Shown: positions 34,545 to 35,132 of the stretch, piece after piece
How the letters are laid out: every line of letters begins with the position of its first letter
Position numbering within the stretch: the stretch's first letter is position 1
NCBI RefSeq assembly: GCF_016653355.1
Contig: NZ_NHSK01000135.1
Span: 1 to 35,132, forward strand
Source of the DNA: Rhodoplanes elegans
GTDB lineage: Bacteria > Pseudomonadota > Alphaproteobacteria > Rhizobiales > Xanthobacteraceae
Reading direction: 5' to 3'
DNA length: 35,132 nt
The notes under the pieces: generated by a model
What the model saw: only the letters and a program-made list of their open reading frames with translations
Database searches by the model: none
Told to the model about the DNA's origin: nothing
Made by a program: the position numbers and the translations under genes

Positions 34545-35132
34545 TCAGCCGCCGCGCGGACGGCGCAGCAGCGGCAGCAGGGCCATCACGAGGACGTTCG
34601 ACGCGAGCATCAGCACGAAGGCGGCGTCGTAGCCGCCGAGCCGGTCGAACGTGACGGCGCCCACATAGGCGCCGAGCCCGCCGGCGATGTGATGCACCAT
34701 CGTGATCAGGCCGGTCAGCCCGCCGAGATGGCGGCTGCCGAAGTGCTGATTGACGAACACCACGGTGAGCGGCGCCGTCACCAGGAAGGTCGCGCCGAAC
34801 ACCAGCGCGAAGACCGCGACCGACACGGGGGACTGGTCGATCAGGATCAGAGCAAACACCGCGAGTCGCGCGACGAATGACGCGGTCGCCGGCCACAACG
34901 GCCCGGCGCGGTCGCTCCAGGCGCCCGCCGCCATCACGCCGATCAGTGCCGTGAGCCCCATTACGGCGAGCAGATTGCCGGCCAGATACGCGTCGAGCCC
35001 GCGGTCCTGCGCCAGCGCGACGACATGCGTGGAGACGAAGAAGTCGTCGAGGCCGCAGATCGCGTAGACGCCGAGCAGCGCCCAGAACGCGCGCGTGCGC
35101 GCCGCCTGCCGGATCGACAGGCCGGTCGCGGC
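34545..35132 (-). CDS. MFS transporter, monocarboxylate-porter-like, 5' partial
   Basis: The frame is open to the window end, giving the last 195 residues of a membrane carrier. About six hydrophobic segments are visible, i.e. the C-terminal half of an MFS protein. DDFFVSTHVVALAQDRGLD at the first segment resembles the start of the second half in monocarboxylate/OFA-type porters; the chain ends PLLRRPRGG. The start codon, N-terminal half and upstream context lie outside the window. It is on the same strand as iclR but upstream of it, with the composite repeat between. Confidence 0.85.
   Translation of the reverse strand, partial: AATGLSIRQAARTRAFWALLGVYAICGLDDFFVSTHVVALAQDRGLDAYLAGNLLAVMGLTALIGVMAAGAWSDRAGPLWPATASFVARLAVFALILIDQSPVSVAVFALVFGATFLVTAPLTVVFVNQHFGSRHLGGLTGLITMVHHIAGGLGAYVGAVTFDRLGGYDAAFVLMLASNVLVMALLPLLRRPRGG

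Overview
The window is very GC-rich, almost fully coding DNA from an alphaproteobacterium, most likely of the Hyphomicrobiales (Rhizobiales). Three things point there: a run of cytochrome c maturation genes followed by a Do-type protease, a two-component pair and glnE; PleC/PdhS-like kinase signatures; and many intergenic imperfect palindromes with CGTCAT...ATGACG ends. The genus cannot be fixed from the sequence alone. I saw no tRNA, rRNA, CRISPR array, transposase or prophage gene.

Positions 1-13056 are housekeeping. A translationally overlapping ccmI(partial)-ccmE-ccmF operon plus ccmH makes the haem-ligation end of System I cytochrome c maturation. A corA-type divalent-cation channel gene sits on the opposite strand, bounded on one side by two palindromic repeats. 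Then come a DegP/Do serine protease, an OmpR-type response regulator overlapping its sensor kinase, and glnE, which starts 10 bases after the kinase stop.

Positions 13072-20829 hold a GcvA-like LysR regulator divergent from an MFS transporter with a palindrome between them, a strong terminator, a membrane PAS-PAS histidine kinase of the PleC/PdhS type, and a pepN aminopeptidase.

Positions 21192-35132 are an accessory, catabolic-looking region. It has four TctC-family periplasmic binding proteins with no TctA/TctB membrane partner, a zinc alcohol dehydrogenase, a HAD-fold protein that has lost its catalytic aspartates, an IlvD/EDD-family dehydratase resembling sugar-acid dehydratases, and a minus-strand group of iclR, a DapA-family lyase, a sugar-porter-type MFS carrier and a tctC gene. 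A second MFS gene is cut by the window end. Together these suggest uptake and dehydration/cleavage of an organic or sugar acid under IclR control; this is inference from families and position.

The observations most worth following up are: the iclR control region, which has two matching 15-bp operator-like palindromes and two back-to-back consensus-like promoters, one of which points at no recognisable gene; the degenerate HAD protein; the proline-rich insertion inside the ATPase domain of the degP-linked kinase; and the repeat family that fills most of the longer intergenic gaps of the right half.
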